A stretch of DNA of 64,000 bases. Origin: Nocardia vermiculata NBRC 100427. Its GTDB lineage: Bacteria > Actinomycetota > Actinomycetes > Mycobacteriales > Mycobacteriaceae. Positions 53,633 to 63,118 of the stretch are shown piece by piece; the stretch's first letter is position 1; every line of letters begins with the position of its first letter. Under the pieces are notes generated by a model. It worked only from the letters and a program-made list of their open reading frames with translations, had not been told where the DNA came from and did not search any database. The stretch covers positions 1 through 64,000 of the forward strand of contig NZ_BDCA01000002.1 in assembly GCF_001613265.1 (NCBI RefSeq), in the 5' to 3' direction. The position numbers were made by a program, and so were the translations under genes.

Positions 53633-54733
53633 TCAGTCGGCGGCGCCGGTCAGGTAGCTGCGCAGGATCTCGGTCACAGTGGTGATCTGGTGGGTCGGCA
53701 CTCGTTCGTCCACCTTGTGGGCCAGATTCGGGTCGCCGGGACCGAAGTTCACCGCCGGAATCCCGCGGGCGGCGAACCGCGACACATCGGTCCAGCCGTA
53801 CTTGGCTCGAACTCCCCCACCGCCGTGTGCGTGGACCCGTCGCACCAGGTCGGCGGCGGCCGGTGCGGACAGCCCGGGCAGCGCGCCCGGGGCGCCGTCG
53901 GTCCGTTCGAAGCTCACGTCGAGCCCCGAGAACACCTCGCGCACATGTTCGGTCGCCTGCTCCAGGGTGCGGTCGGGGGCGAAGCGGAAGTTCACCAGCA
54001 CCTCGGCCTCGTCGGGGACCACGTTTCCGGCCACCCCGCCACCGACCCGCACCGCCGACAGCCCTTCGCGATAGGTGCAGCCATCGATCTCCACCGAGCG
54101 GGGGGTGTAGTCGTTCAACCGTTGCAGCACCGGTCCGAGTTTGTGAATCGCATTGTCGCCCAGCCAGGAACGCGCACTGTGCGCCCGGGTACCGGTGAGT
54201 CCGAGCCGGACCCGCAGGGTGCCCTGGCAGCCCGCCTCGATCCAGGAAGCCGACGGCTCACCGAGGATCGCGAGGTCACCCTCCAGCCACTGCGGCAGCT
54301 CGCGTTCGATACGCCCGAGTCCGTTGTATTCCGCGGCGATCTCCTCGCAGTCGTAGAAGATCAGGGTCAGATCGCAGACCGGATCGGCGACCGTCGCGGC
54401 CAGGTGCAGGAACACTGCATCGCCGGATTTCATATCGACACTGCCGCAGCCGTACAGCACTTCTTCGCCGTCGACGACCTCGAACCGTCCCGGCACGTTG
54501 TCCGCGATCGGCACCGTATCGAGGTGCCCGGCCAGAATGACCCGATTGGGCAGGCCACGGTCGGTGCGCGCGAGCACGGTGTTGCCGTGGCGCAGCACCT
54601 CGAATCCCTCGGTCTGCTCGCGCAGCGCCCAGGCGACGGTATCGGTGATGGCCGCCTCGTCACGCGAGACACTCGGAATATCGACGAGGGCGGCGGTGAT
54701 CGAAATCGGGTCGGCACGCAGATCGATGGTCAC
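53633..54733 (-). CDS. dapE: Succinyl-diaminopimelate desuccinylase
   Basis: A 366-residue di-zinc peptidase-fold enzyme of lysine/meso-diaminopimelate synthesis. LAGHLDTVP (His70), [15 protein letters not shown] (Asp100) and FYDCEEI (catalytic Glu130, ligand Glu131) are visible, with a dimerisation domain in the middle and HKVDERV near the end giving the last His ligand. The GTG at 54733 has a TAGGCT box 6 bases upstream and faces dapD, which makes its precursor upstream in the pathway. Matches Rv1202. Confidence 0.95.
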   Translation of the reverse strand: MTIDLRADPISITAALVDIPSVSRDEAAITDTVAWALREQTEGFEVLRHGNTVLARTDRGLPNRVILAGHLDTVPIADNVPGRFEVVDGEEVLYGCGSVDMKSGDAVFLHLAATVADPVCDLTLIFYDCEEIAAEYNGLGRIERELPQWLEGDLAILGEPSASWIEAGCQGTLRVRLGLTGTRAHSARSWLGDNAIHKLGPVLQRLNDYTPRSVEIDGCTYREGLSAVRVGGGVAGNVVPDEAEVLVNFRFAPDRTLEQATEHVREVFSGLDVSFERTDGAPGALPGLSAPAAADLVRRVHAHGGGGVRAKYGWTDVSRFAARGIPAVNFGPGDPNLAHKVDERVPTHQITTVTEILRSYLTGAAD

Positions 54734-54739
54734 TGGTCC

Positions 54740-54745
54740 AGCCTA
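54740..54745 (-). promoter_or_regulatory. -10 box (TAGGCT) of dapE, leaderless type
   Basis: Minus-strand TAGGCT ends 6 bases before the GTG at 54733. Confidence 0.5.
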
Positions 54746-54861
54746 ATTGTTCGTACGACTCACGACCCCGCTCCACCCGGAACCGCCACCCGCCCGGATC
54801 GGTCACCGGGTGCGTGGGTCCCACGGCCGGACGTGGGGCACTGCCGGTTCGTCCGCTTCAG

Positions 54862-54867
54862 TAGAAT
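54862..54867 (+). promoter_or_regulatory. -10 box (TAGAAT) of dapD, leaderless type
   Basis: TAGAAT ends 8 bases before the GTG at 54876; no ribosome site lies between. Confidence 0.5.
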
Positions 54868-54875
54868 CACGCTCC

Positions 54876-55829
54876 GTGAGCACTCAGGGAGCAACCGCAG
54901 TCGGCCTAGCGACGGTGACCGTGAACGGGACGGTCCTCGACACCTGGTACCCGTACCCGGAGCTGGGCGAATTCACAACGTCCGAGACCACCCGGCTGAC
55001 CCCGGCAGACCACGAATACGCCCGTTTCGCCGAGTTGGTCGGCCCGGACGAGGCCCGCCGGGTCGAGGTGGTCGCGGTGCGCACAACCATCGCGGATCTG
55101 GCCGCGGCACCGGTGGGCACCCACGACGTCTACCTGCGGCTGCATCTGCTCTCCCATCGCCTGGTGGCCCCGCACGGCCTCAGTTTGGAAGGGCAGTTCG
55201 GGCTGCTGGCGAACGTGGTGTGGACCAATCACGGCCCGTGTTCGGTGGAGGACTTCGAACTGGTGCGGGCCAAGCTGCGTACCCGCGGGCCGGTCACCGT
55301 CTACAGCGTGGACAAATTCCCCCGCCTGGTCGATTACGTCGTGCCCGCCGGCGTGCGCATCGCCGATGCCGACCGGGTGCGCCTGGGTGCGCATCTGGCG
55401 GAGGGCACCACGGTCATGCACGAGGGCTTCGTGAATTTCAACGCCGGCACGCTCGGCGCCTCCATGGTGGAGGGCCGGATCTCCGCCGGAGTGGTGGTCG
55501 GCGACGGCTCCGATGTCGGCGGCGGTGCGTCCATCATGGGGACACTGTCCGGTGGCGGTAAGCAGGTCATCTCGATCGGCGAGCGGTGCCTGCTCGGCGC
55601 GAACGCGGGTCTGGGCATCTCGCTGGGCGACGACTGCGTGGTCGAGGCCGGGCTGTACGTGACGGCCGGCACCAAGGTGACCCTGCCCGACGGCCGGACC
55701 GCGAAGGCATCCGGTCTGTCCGGTCAGTCGAATCTGCTGTTCCGTCGCAATTCCCTCAGCGGTGGTGTCGAGGTGGTCGCCCGCAAGGGCACCGGCATCG
55801 AGCTCAACGCGGCACTGCACGCCAACTGA
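54876..55829 (+). CDS. dapD: Tetrahydrodipicolinate N-succinyltransferase
   Basis: A 317-residue trimeric enzyme that succinylates tetrahydrodipicolinate in diaminopimelate/lysine synthesis. An N-terminal domain (1-165) is followed by left-handed beta-helix repeats ([19 protein letters not shown] to [20 protein letters not shown]). This is the actinobacterial DapD type (Rv1201c). The GTG at 54876 begins [13 protein letters not shown]. Divergent from dapE across about 140 bases; followed by a strong hairpin shared with the convergent PPOX gene. Confidence 0.96.
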   Translation: MSTQGATAVGLATVTVNGTVLDTWYPYPELGEFTTSETTRLTPADHEYARFAELVGPDEARRVEVVAVRTTIADLAAAPVGTHDVYLRLHLLSHRLVAPHGLSLEGQFGLLANVVWTNHGPCSVEDFELVRAKLRTRGPVTVYSVDKFPRLVDYVVPAGVRIADADRVRLGAHLAEGTTVMHEGFVNFNAGTLGASMVEGRISAGVVVGDGSDVGGGASIMGTLSGGGKQVISIGERCLLGANAGLGISLGDDCVVEAGLYVTAGTKVTLPDGRTAKASGLSGQSNLLFRRNSLSGGVEVVARKGTGIELNAALHAN

Positions 55830-55838
55830 GCCGACCGC

Positions 55839-55876
55839 AGGGAGCCCTCCACGCCGCACGGCGTGGAGGGCTCCCT
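55839..55876. terminator. Strong bidirectional terminator between dapD and the PPOX gene
   Basis: A perfect 16-bp stem (55839-55854 with 55861-55876) and 6-base loop, 9 bases after the dapD stop and 11 before the convergent stop. Confidence 0.85.
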
Positions 55877-55887
55877 CATGTGCGGAC

Positions 55888-56259
55888 CTATTCGATCCCG
55901 AAGGCCAGCACCCGGTGCGGTGTGATCCGGATCAGCTCCCGCGAGCCGCCCGACATGTAGGTGTCCACGTCACGCAATGCCTGTGCCACGCCGCGGATCT
56001 CGAGGCAGCGGACCCGCCACGGATCGACCGAGGCGATATCGTCGACGACGAACGCGATCCGCTCCTCTCCGGCCAGATTGCGGAACTTCTGCGAGGCACC
56101 CATATTGTGCCCGGCGATATCGATCGTGCCCAGCGCCTCGTTGTACCGGAATCCGACCGGATTGTTCTGCGGCGAACCGTCCGGGCGGATGGTGGCCAGC
56201 CGGCCGAGTCGTTGACCCGCCAGATACTCGATCTGGGCGGGAGACAGCGTTGCGTTCAT
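55888..56259 (-). CDS. PPOX-class F420/FMN-dependent split-barrel protein
   Basis: A 123-residue protein of the pyridoxamine-oxidase-like fold. LSPAQIEYLAGQRLGRLATI begins the usual pattern, followed by RPDGSPQNNPVGF and the long middle strand and VRCLEIRGVAQAL. Actinobacterial members mostly use F420 or bind flavin or haem; the reaction is not predictable. The ATG at 56259 opens directly at the family start. It stands between dapD and fadD36 on the minus strand. Confidence 0.85.
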   Translation of the reverse strand: MNATLSPAQIEYLAGQRLGRLATIRPDGSPQNNPVGFRYNEALGTIDIAGHNMGASQKFRNLAGEERIAFVVDDIASVDPWRVRCLEIRGVAQALRDVDTYMSGGSRELIRITPHRVLAFGIE

Positions 56260-56309
56260 GTGCCGACCATAAAACCTCGAGCGAGCTACAGGTCAACCGG
56301 CGCGGGTGT

Positions 56310-57734
56310 TCAGACCAGTCGCTTCTTCTGCACCTTGCCCATCGCATTCCGCGGAAGTTCGGTCACCATCAGCACTTCACGTGGGCGCTTGTGCGCCGAA
56401 AGCTGTTGCGCGACGAAGTCGATCAGCTCCCGCTCGGACAGCGTCACGTCGGCGCGCGGGACCACATAGGCCCGGATACGCTGCCCCAGATCGGGATCCT
56501 CGATGCCGACCACCGCGACCTCGGCGACCGCGGGGTGACCCAGCAGACAGGTCTCCACTTCTCCCGCGCCGATGCGGTATCCACCGGATTTGATCAGGTC
56601 TACCGACTCCCGGCCGACGATGCGGTGGAAACCCTCGGCATCGATGGCGGCGACATCACCGGTGACGAACCAGCCGTCCGTGGTCCAGGATTCGGCGGTG
56701 GCGTCGGGGCGATTCAGGTATCCGTCGAACAGCATCGGCCCACGCACCTGCAGACCGCCGATGCTTTCGCCGTCGTGCGGCACCGGCGCACCCGCCTCGT
56801 CGCGCAGCCGGGTCTCCACGCCGGCGACCGGCACACCGACCCAGCCGGGCCGCCGTTCGCCGTCCGCGCGGGTGGATACCGTGATCATGGTTTCGCTCAT
56901 TCCGTAGCGCTCCACCGGAGCATGCCCGGTCAGTTCCCGCAGCCGTTCGAACACCGGCACCGGCAGCGGCGCACTGCCCGAGATCAGCAGCCGCGCCTTC
57001 GTCAATTCCTTTGCCGCCTCGGGCTCTTCGGCGATACGCGACCATACCGTCGGGACTCCGAAGTACACGGTGCCGGGCGCGGCGGCATAGGCCTGCGGGG
57101 TCGGCTTTCCGGTATGGATCACGGGGCTGCCCTGGCGCAGCGGCCCGAGCACACCGAGGATCAGGCCGTGCACGTGGAACAGCGGAAGTCCGTGCACGAG
57201 AACGTCGTCCGGACGCCACGACCACGCCTCGAACAATGCGTCCAGCCCGGCCGCCACCGCGGCCCGGCTCAGTACGACCCCTTTGGGGGCGCCGGTCGTG
57301 CCTGAGGTGTAGAGGATGAATGCCGTGGTCTGCGGCGCGGGTTCGGGGTGGCGGTGCCACGAGCGCGCATGTCTGCGCACCGGAATCACCGGCAGCGTGG
57401 GGTTTTCCGGCGCGGTACCGAGCCAGCCCCGCACGCCGGAATCGGTGAGAATGTGGTCGAGTTCGGCCGCACCCGCGTCGGGCGGTACGGGTACCGCGGT
57501 GACGCCGGCGATCAGGCATCCGAGAATTCCCAGCACGGTGGTGGCGGTCGGCCGCGCCAGGATCGCGACCCGGTCGACGCCGGCGATCCGTTCGGCGACC
57601 GAGGTGGCCGCGCCGACCAGATCGCTGCGCGAGAGCGTGTCACCGTCGATGGTGAGCGCATCGGGTATGTCGTATCCGGCGGCGACAGCGGCGGGATTCA
57701 GCGAGGGCAGCAGCGGCGGCGAACCGTGGGACAC
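56310..57734 (-). CDS. fadD36: Acyl-CoA synthetase, FadD36 type
   Basis: A 474-residue ANL enzyme, shorter than FadD15/FadD6. FILYTSGTTGAPKGVVLSRAA, GLPLFHVHGLILG, RYGMSETMITVST, GWFVTGDVA and IVGRESVDLIKSGGYRIGAGEVE are the usual motifs; the C-terminus MGKVQKKRLV contains the catalytic Lys. It resembles malonyl/short-chain CoA synthetases and mycobacterial FadD36 (Rv1193). The GTG at 57734 has a TAGGTT box 6 bases upstream. Substrate could be malonate or a short-chain acid; not decidable here. Confidence 0.9.
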   Translation of the reverse strand: MSHGSPPLLPSLNPAAVAAGYDIPDALTIDGDTLSRSDLVGAATSVAERIAGVDRVAILARPTATTVLGILGCLIAGVTAVPVPPDAGAAELDHILTDSGVRGWLGTAPENPTLPVIPVRRHARSWHRHPEPAPQTTAFILYTSGTTGAPKGVVLSRAAVAAGLDALFEAWSWRPDDVLVHGLPLFHVHGLILGVLGPLRQGSPVIHTGKPTPQAYAAAPGTVYFGVPTVWSRIAEEPEAAKELTKARLLISGSAPLPVPVFERLRELTGHAPVERYGMSETMITVSTRADGERRPGWVGVPVAGVETRLRDEAGAPVPHDGESIGGLQVRGPMLFDGYLNRPDATAESWTTDGWFVTGDVAAIDAEGFHRIVGRESVDLIKSGGYRIGAGEVETCLLGHPAVAEVAVVGIEDPDLGQRIRAYVVPRADVTLSERELIDFVAQQLSAHKRPREVLMVTELPRNAMGKVQKKRLV

Positions 57735-57740
57735 CGCCCC

Positions 57741-57746
57741 AACCTA
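57741..57746 (-). promoter_or_regulatory. -10 box (TAGGTT) of fadD36, leaderless type
   Basis: Minus-strand TAGGTT ends 6 bases before the GTG at 57734. Confidence 0.5.
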
Positions 57747-57833
57747 TCAATCCGGTATGTCCGCGCCGATGCGGCCGGGTGGCGTTGCGAATACGTCTCG
57801 TCGCCGGGACCCCGTTGACAGCTCCGTGAGGTG

Positions 57834-57862
57834 GTGAGACTGTCGACATACAGCCTTCTCAC
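57834..57862. promoter_or_regulatory. Inverted repeat upstream of the first mpaB-type gene
   Basis: GTGAGACT, 13 bases, CTTCTCAC. The same 8-13-8 layout and sequence occurs at 59503-59531 before the paralogue. Confidence 0.65.
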
Positions 57863-57881
57863 ATGGAGTTGGGGGTCGACG

Positions 57882-58748
57882 ATGACCGCATCATCTCGCG
57901 CCACATCCGCACGCCGCGCGCCCGGCTCGAAGCCGGTGCCGGAATACGATGTCGGCGCCCATCTGGACGGTTCGGCCGCATTCTTCGGGGCCGCCGCCAA
58001 CGTCATCATGCAGCTGTCCCACGCTCCGGTCGGCTACGGCGTCGTGGAGAGCACCGTCGACAGCGGCAAGGTCATGGTGCACCCGATCAAACGCACCCGC
58101 ACCACCCTGACCTACCTGGCGGTGGCCATGCTGGGCAGCGACGACGAACGGGCGGCCTACCGCGAGGCCGTGAACCACCAGCACCGTGCCGTCCGATCCA
58201 CTGCCGCGAGCCCGGTCCGTTACAACGCGTTCGACCCCCGGTTGCAACTCTGGGTGGCCGCCTGCCTGTACTGGGGTTCACGCGACCTCTACGAGCGCAT
58301 GCACGGACCGATGCCGGCCGAACAGGCCGAGGCGTTCTACCGGCACGCCGCCCGCTTCGGCACCACGCTGCAGATGCCGGAATCGATGTGGCCGGCCGAC
58401 CGGGCCGCGTTCGATCGCTATTGGGAAACCCAGCTCGCCGCCGCACACATCGATCCGCCGATCCGCGCCTACTTCGACGATCTGGTGGACCTGAGGATGT
58501 TCCCGCAGCCGGTGCCACTGCTCTTCGGGAAGTTCCACCGCTGGATGGTGGCGGGCCTGCTGCCACCGAATCTGCGCGCACAGATGCAGATGCCGTGGAG
58601 CGAACGCGACGACGCACTGCTGGCCCGATTGCTGCGCACGGTGGGCGCGGTGGAGCAGCGAGTCCCGCGGCAGCTCGAGATGTTCCCGGTGAACATGCAC
58701 CTGTGGGATATGCGGATCCGGCGTCGGCTGGGACTACGGATGGTCTGA
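57882..58748 (+). CDS. MpaB/DUF2236 family oxygenase-like protein, first paralogue
   Basis: A 288-residue protein of the MpaB/latex-clearing-protein-like (DUF2236) family, predicted haem or metal oxygenases acting on lipophilic substrates. Characteristic stretches: [51 protein letters not shown] and [20 protein letters not shown]. The ATG at 57882 follows GGGGG; preceding sequence holds an inverted repeat. About 1.7 kb on lies a close paralogue with a TetR gene between, pointing to joint control. Confidence 0.85.
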   Translation: MTASSRATSARRAPGSKPVPEYDVGAHLDGSAAFFGAAANVIMQLSHAPVGYGVVESTVDSGKVMVHPIKRTRTTLTYLAVAMLGSDDERAAYREAVNHQHRAVRSTAASPVRYNAFDPRLQLWVAACLYWGSRDLYERMHGPMPAEQAEAFYRHAARFGTTLQMPESMWPADRAAFDRYWETQLAAAHIDPPIRAYFDDLVDLRMFPQPVPLLFGKFHRWMVAGLLPPNLRAQMQMPWSERDDALLARLLRTVGAVEQRVPRQLEMFPVNMHLWDMRIRRRLGLRMV

Positions 58749-58770
58749 CCGCCGGGCACCGTTCGGTCAG
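58745..58770. terminator. Possible shared terminator of mpaB-type gene and tetR
   Basis: CTGACCG pairs with CGGTCAG around a 12-base loop; the stop codons of the two convergent genes lie in the arms. Confidence 0.35.
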
Positions 58771-59411
58771 GGAATACGGAATCCCGGAACCACGTGATCG
58801 CGGGCGAAGGCCCGCCCGGCGGCCTCGTCCTCGATCGGGATCAGGGTCTGCGGGGTCAGCGCCATCGACAGCGCGGTGCGGGCCACCATCTCCGCCAAGG
58901 GCAGCGGATCGTAGTGCGGCAGCTTGCCTTCCGACTGCAATCGGGTGATGAACTCGGCGACGTAGTCACGCCCCAGTTCGATCACGGGCGCACCGCGCAC
59001 GGTGAGATAGGGCAGCACGGTCTCGGGTTCGGTGTTCAGCAATCGGTCGAGGAGCTTGTTCCCGCGCAGCCCGTCCAGGAATGCCACGAACAGTTCGACG
59101 ATCTGTTCCTCGGCGCCCGCGTCCTGCTCCACCTGCCGCTGCACCGCGGCATCGACCTGATCGATGAACTGGCGCGCCTGCCAGAGCCCGACCGCCTGAA
59201 TGAGATCGGTTTTACCGGCGAAACGCCGGTACAGCGTTGCCAGCGACAGCCGGCCGCGCCGCGCGACCTCGACCATGCTGGTGCGTTTGATACCGAAATC
59301 CAGGAATGCCAGCAGTGCGGCCTCGAGCACCGTCGTCTGGTTGCGGTCCTCCGGTCCCGCCCCACGGATCAGCGGCAACAGCCGGTTCGAGAGTTTGGTC
59401 GATTCGGTCAT
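58767..59411 (-). CDS. TetR family regulator between two mpaB-type genes
   Basis: A 214-residue repressor. The HTH is RTSMVEVARRGRLSLATLYRRFAGKTDL after a helix AALLAFLDFGIKR. The C-terminal domain resembles actinobacterial TetRs that sense lipophilic ligands. The ATG at 59411 has GAGAGG 9 bases upstream; the frame stays open far upstream antisense to the next gene, which is not coding. It is divergent from the second mpaB gene and convergent with the first, and both carry the same inverted repeat, its probable operator. Confidence 0.88.
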   Translation of the reverse strand: MTESTKLSNRLLPLIRGAGPEDRNQTTVLEAALLAFLDFGIKRTSMVEVARRGRLSLATLYRRFAGKTDLIQAVGLWQARQFIDQVDAAVQRQVEQDAGAEEQIVELFVAFLDGLRGNKLLDRLLNTEPETVLPYLTVRGAPVIELGRDYVAEFITRLQSEGKLPHYDPLPLAEMVARTALSMALTPQTLIPIEDEAAGRAFARDHVVPGFRIP

Positions 59412-59502
59412 TGCCGTTCCTCTCTCCGCCCGAATACGCCGACACAGTGCGCGACGATCGTCCCATACGGCCGGTGGCTTCCATTGACATGATGCCACAC
59501 CG

Positions 59503-59531
59503 GTGAGAAGGTTGGGAGGAAAGCTTCTCAC
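59503..59531. promoter_or_regulatory. Inverted repeat upstream of the second mpaB-type gene
   Basis: GTGAGAAG, 13 bases, CTTCTCAC: an exact 8-bp inverted repeat between the divergent tetR and mpaB genes. Confidence 0.7.
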
Positions 59532-59576
59532 ATTCTCTCGCCGATCGGGCGAGGAGGAACAGGAGACGAGTCGACG

Positions 59577-60446
59577 ATGACCGCCGCCCCGCTGCGTACC
59601 AACGACTACGAACCCGAGCATCCGGGCGCCGAGCTGACACCGGAAACGGTCCGCGAACACATCGACGGGATCGCCGCCTTCCTGGGCGGCGCCGCCAATG
59701 TGATCCTGCAGCTCAGCCACCCGCCGGTGGGGTACGGCGTCCTGGAGAGCACCGTCGACAGCGGCAAGCTCACCCTGCATCCGGTCAAGCGCATGCGCAC
59801 CACGATGACCTACCTGGCCGTGGCCTGGCTGGGCGACGACCGCGACCGCGCCGACTACCGGGACGCGATCAACGGGTCGCACCGGCCGGTGCATTCCGGC
59901 CCGGAGAGCCCGGTGAAGTACAACGCCTTCGACCCGAAGTTGCAGCTGTGGGTGGCGGCCTGCCTCTACTGGGGCGTGGACGACCTGTACCAGCGCATGC
60001 GCGGCCCGATGGATCCCGAACTCGCCGAACGCTTCTACCGCTACAGCGCACGCCTGGGCACCACCCTGCAGGTGCGGGCGGAGATGTGGCCCGCCACCCG
60101 CGCGGAGTTCTACGAATACTGGGATCGCACCATCACCGAGCGCACCATCGACGAGCCCGTCCGGCGCTATTTCAACGATATGGTCGATCTGAAGATGACG
60201 GCCAAACCGGTGCAACTGCTCGCCGCGCGCTTCCACCGCTTCACCGTCACCGCGCTGCTGCCCCAGCATCTGCGCGAACAGATGGGCATGACCTGGTCCG
60301 ACCGTGACGAACGCTGGTTCCGGCGGATCGTGGGTGCCATCTCTGCGGTCTGGACCCGCATGCCGGAGGTCATCCGGCTGTTCCCGTTCAACTACTTCCT
60401 GGCCGATATGCGGCTGCGGCGCCGCTTCGGCAAACCGCTGGTGTAA
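59577..60446 (+). CDS. MpaB/DUF2236 family oxygenase-like protein, second paralogue
   Basis: A 289-residue close paralogue of the gene at 57.9 kb: [59 protein letters not shown] and the final RRRFGKPLV line up throughout. The ATG at 59577 lies after CAGGAGACGAG. Divergent from the tetR gene across 165 bases with the inverted repeat between. Duplication within one locus suggests related substrates or dosage. The reaction is unknown; members include mycophenolate-pathway MpaB and rubber-cleaving Lcp relatives. Confidence 0.86.
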   Translation: MTAAPLRTNDYEPEHPGAELTPETVREHIDGIAAFLGGAANVILQLSHPPVGYGVLESTVDSGKLTLHPVKRMRTTMTYLAVAWLGDDRDRADYRDAINGSHRPVHSGPESPVKYNAFDPKLQLWVAACLYWGVDDLYQRMRGPMDPELAERFYRYSARLGTTLQVRAEMWPATRAEFYEYWDRTITERTIDEPVRRYFNDMVDLKMTAKPVQLLAARFHRFTVTALLPQHLREQMGMTWSDRDERWFRRIVGAISAVWTRMPEVIRLFPFNYFLADMRLRRRFGKPLV

Positions 60447-60452
60447 CGGAAT

Positions 60453-61478
60453 TCAGCGTCTCTCGGCGAGGGCACGCAGGAAGAAGCCCAGGTTGGCCGG
60501 ACGCTCGGCCAACCTGCGCATCAGGTATCCGTACCACTGCACGCCGTAGGGGATGTACACCCGCACCGCATGGCCCCGCTCGGCCAGGCGCTGCTGTTCG
60601 ACCGAACGGATCCCGTAGAGCATCTGGAACTCGAAATCCCCCGGCGCCCGGTCGTTACGGCCGGCCATATCGTGTGCGGCAGCGATCATCACCGGGTCGT
60701 GGGTGGCGATCATCGGATATCCGCGGCCACCCATCAGCAGCTCCAGGCAGCGTAGATACGATTCGTCGACCTCGGCGGTGCGCTGGAAGGCCGCGCGCTC
60801 GGGTTCGCGATACGCGCCCTTGCACAACCGGATCCGCGCGCCGTCGGCTGCGGCACGCCGGCACTGCTCCTCGGCTCCGCGCAGGTAGGTCTGGGTGGCC
60901 ACGGCCAGCCAGGGATGGTCGCCACGCACCGCCCGCACCGTCGATTCCGTCCCCTCGGTCGTGGTGTGATCCTCCGCGTCGACGGTGATCCAGACCCCCG
61001 CCTGTTCGGCCCGCTCACACAGGATGCGCAGGTTGGCGGTCGCGATCTCGACTCCCGCCGCCCCCAGGGCCTGCCCCAGCGCGGAGAGCTTGACCGAAAC
61101 CTCCACCGGCACAACCCTTGCCGCCGCGCGCCGAGCATGCCCCGACGAGGCGGGCGGGGCCACGGCGCCGTTGCGTGCCGGAATTTCACGCTGCTGCTCG
61201 ACTTCGTGGTGCCAGCGTGCCAGATCGTCGATCAAGCCGAGGTATTCCGAGACCGCGCTGTCGGCCATCGACCGCTCGGTGGTGTATTCACCGAGGAAGT
61301 CCACGCTGACCATCCGGCCGTCCCCGAGCAGTGCGCGCACCACGGGCGCCAGCTCCGCGCGCGTCTCGCCCGCCACGAACCGGTTCACCACCTCGGCGGT
61401 CACCGGAAATCCGGTTACCGCCCGCTTGATTCGCGTCGACCCGGCCGCTGCCAGGATCGCCGGGCGCAGCGGATTCAC
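60453..61478 (-). CDS. putB: Proline dehydrogenase
   Basis: A 341-residue FAD enzyme oxidising proline to pyrroline-5-carboxylate. VSVDFLGEYTTERSMADSAV, VEVSVKLSALGQAL, ITVDAEDHTTTEGTES, RLCKGAYREPERAAF, ATHDPVMIAAA and YGIRSVEQQRLAERGHAVRVYIPYG are typical. Residues about 97-122 form an Ala/Arg/Pro-rich insert (NGAVAPPASSGHARRAAAR) between early helices. The GTG at 61478 overlaps the rocA stop (GTGA). Matches Rv1188, with its partner enzyme rocA before it. Confidence 0.94.
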   Translation of the reverse strand: MNPLRPAILAAAGSTRIKRAVTGFPVTAEVVNRFVAGETRAELAPVVRALLGDGRMVSVDFLGEYTTERSMADSAVSEYLGLIDDLARWHHEVEQQREIPARNGAVAPPASSGHARRAAARVVPVEVSVKLSALGQALGAAGVEIATANLRILCERAEQAGVWITVDAEDHTTTEGTESTVRAVRGDHPWLAVATQTYLRGAEEQCRRAAADGARIRLCKGAYREPERAAFQRTAEVDESYLRCLELLMGGRGYPMIATHDPVMIAAAHDMAGRNDRAPGDFEFQMLYGIRSVEQQRLAERGHAVRVYIPYGVQWYGYLMRRLAERPANLGFFLRALAERR

Positions 61479-63112
61479 TCGGACTCCATATGCGGATACC
61501 GATACTCCGACGGCGGGACGAAGGTTTCCTTGAGGGTGCGCGGGGCCACCCAGCGCAGCAGATTCAGATACGAGCCGGCCTTGTCGTCGGTGCCGGAGGC
61601 GCGGGCACCGCCGAAAGGCTGCTGGCCGACCACCGCACCGGTGGGTTTGTCGTTGATGTAGAAATTTCCGGCCGCGAACCGCAGCGCTGTGGCGGCGCGA
61701 TGGATCGCCGCCCGGTCCCGGGCGAACACCGCACCGGTCAGCGCATACGGCGCGGCGGAGTTCACCTCGCCGAGCATGGCCTCGAAGGCACCGGGAACGT
61801 CGTCGTCGTAGACGTACACCGACAGGATCGGACCGAAATATTCGGTGGTGAAGGCGTCGTCGCGCGGGGTGTCCGCCAGCAGCACAGTCGGCCGCACGAA
61901 CCAGCCCTCACTGTCGTCGCAGGTTCCGCCGACCGGGATGTCGAGGCCGGCGTCGCGGGCCCGCTCGATCGCCGCGGCACTCTTGTCGTAGGCACGCCGA
62001 TTGATCACGGCCCCACCGAAGTTCGACAGATCCGCAACGTCCCCGTACCGCAGTTCACCGACCTCGGTGAGGAAGTCCGCGCCCATCTCCCGCCACACCG
62101 ACCGCGGCAGATACGCTCGGGAGGCCGCGGAGCATTTCTGGCCCTGATACTCGTAGGCTCCGCGAATCAGCGCGGCACGCAACGAATCCGGGTCGGCGGA
62201 GGGATGCGCGAGGATGAAATCCTTACCACCCGTCTCCCCCACCAACCGCGGATATCCGTGATAATTGCCGATATTCGCCCCCACGCGCTGCCACAGGTGC
62301 TGGAAAGTACGCGTCGATCCGGTGAAGTGGATACCGGCGAGCCACCGATCGGCCAGCGCCACCTCCGACAGTTCGATACCGTCACCGGTCACCAGATTGA
62401 TCACCCCGGGCGGCAGCCCGGCCTCCTCGAGCACCCGCATCGTGTAATAGGCGGCGAGGGTCTGATCGGGCGAGGGCTTCCACACCACGGTATTGCCCAT
62501 CAACGCCGGAGCGGTCGGCAGATTGCCCGCGATCGCGCTGAAATTGAACGGGGTGATCGCGTAGACGAAGCCCTCGAGCGGCCGGTAGTCCATCCGATTC
62601 CACACCCCCGCCGACGACTGCGGCTGCTGGGCGAAGATGTCACTCGCGAAGGCGACATTGAAACGCCAGAAATCCACCAGTTCACACGGCGCGTCGATCT
62701 CGGCCTGATACACCGATTTCGATTGCCCGAGCATGGTCGCCGCGGCCACCGTCTCCCGCCACGGTCCCGCCAGCAGATCGGCGGCCCGCAGCAGGACCGC
62801 CGCCCGCTCGGTGAACGGGAGCGCCCGCCACTGCGGCGCCGCAGCGGCCGCCGCCACGATCGCGGCACGGCTCTCCTCGGTCGTCGCGGCAGTGTAGGTA
62901 CCCAGCACATGTGCATGCCGATGCGGCATGACGATCTCGGAGCGCGCACCGGTGCCGGAGAGGTGTTCACCGCCGATCACCAACGGCACCTCGACCGTCC
63001 GCCCGGCGATTTCGGCAAGTTTGCCGAGTAGTAATTCTCGTTCCCGGCTCCCCGGCGCATACGAGTGGACCGGCTCGTTCGCCGGAGTCGGGACAACCGT
63101 GACAGCGTCCAT
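61475..63112 (-). CDS. rocA: 1-pyrroline-5-carboxylate (glutamate semialdehyde) dehydrogenase
   Basis: A 545-residue ALDH-fold enzyme that converts the product of PutB to glutamate with NAD. ITPFNFSAIAGNLPTAPAL, WKPSPDQTLAAYY, FTGSTRTFQHLW, ETGGKDF (Glu293) and GQKCSAASRAYLP (catalytic Cys327) are intact. The ATG at 63112 has a TAGCCT box 6 bases upstream, so this is the first gene of a putative rocA-putB operon. Matches Rv1187. Confidence 0.96.
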   Translation of the reverse strand: MDAVTVVPTPANEPVHSYAPGSRERELLLGKLAEIAGRTVEVPLVIGGEHLSGTGARSEIVMPHRHAHVLGTYTAATTEESRAAIVAAAAAAPQWRALPFTERAAVLLRAADLLAGPWRETVAAATMLGQSKSVYQAEIDAPCELVDFWRFNVAFASDIFAQQPQSSAGVWNRMDYRPLEGFVYAITPFNFSAIAGNLPTAPALMGNTVVWKPSPDQTLAAYYTMRVLEEAGLPPGVINLVTGDGIELSEVALADRWLAGIHFTGSTRTFQHLWQRVGANIGNYHGYPRLVGETGGKDFILAHPSADPDSLRAALIRGAYEYQGQKCSAASRAYLPRSVWREMGADFLTEVGELRYGDVADLSNFGGAVINRRAYDKSAAAIERARDAGLDIPVGGTCDDSEGWFVRPTVLLADTPRDDAFTTEYFGPILSVYVYDDDVPGAFEAMLGEVNSAAPYALTGAVFARDRAAIHRAATALRFAAGNFYINDKPTGAVVGQQPFGGARASGTDDKAGSYLNLLRWVAPRTLKETFVPPSEYRYPHMESE

Positions 63113-63118
63113 AGGCCC

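Noticed and set aside
52757..55561. 934-codon plus-strand frame opposite LOG, dapE and into dapD
   Set aside because: Crosses three well-identified genes, has no domain and ends in a different frame inside dapD.
59412..60269. N-terminal extension of the TetR at 58.8 kb
   Set aside because: Lies antisense to the second mpaB gene; the HTH starts shortly after the ATG at 59411, which has a good ribosome site.
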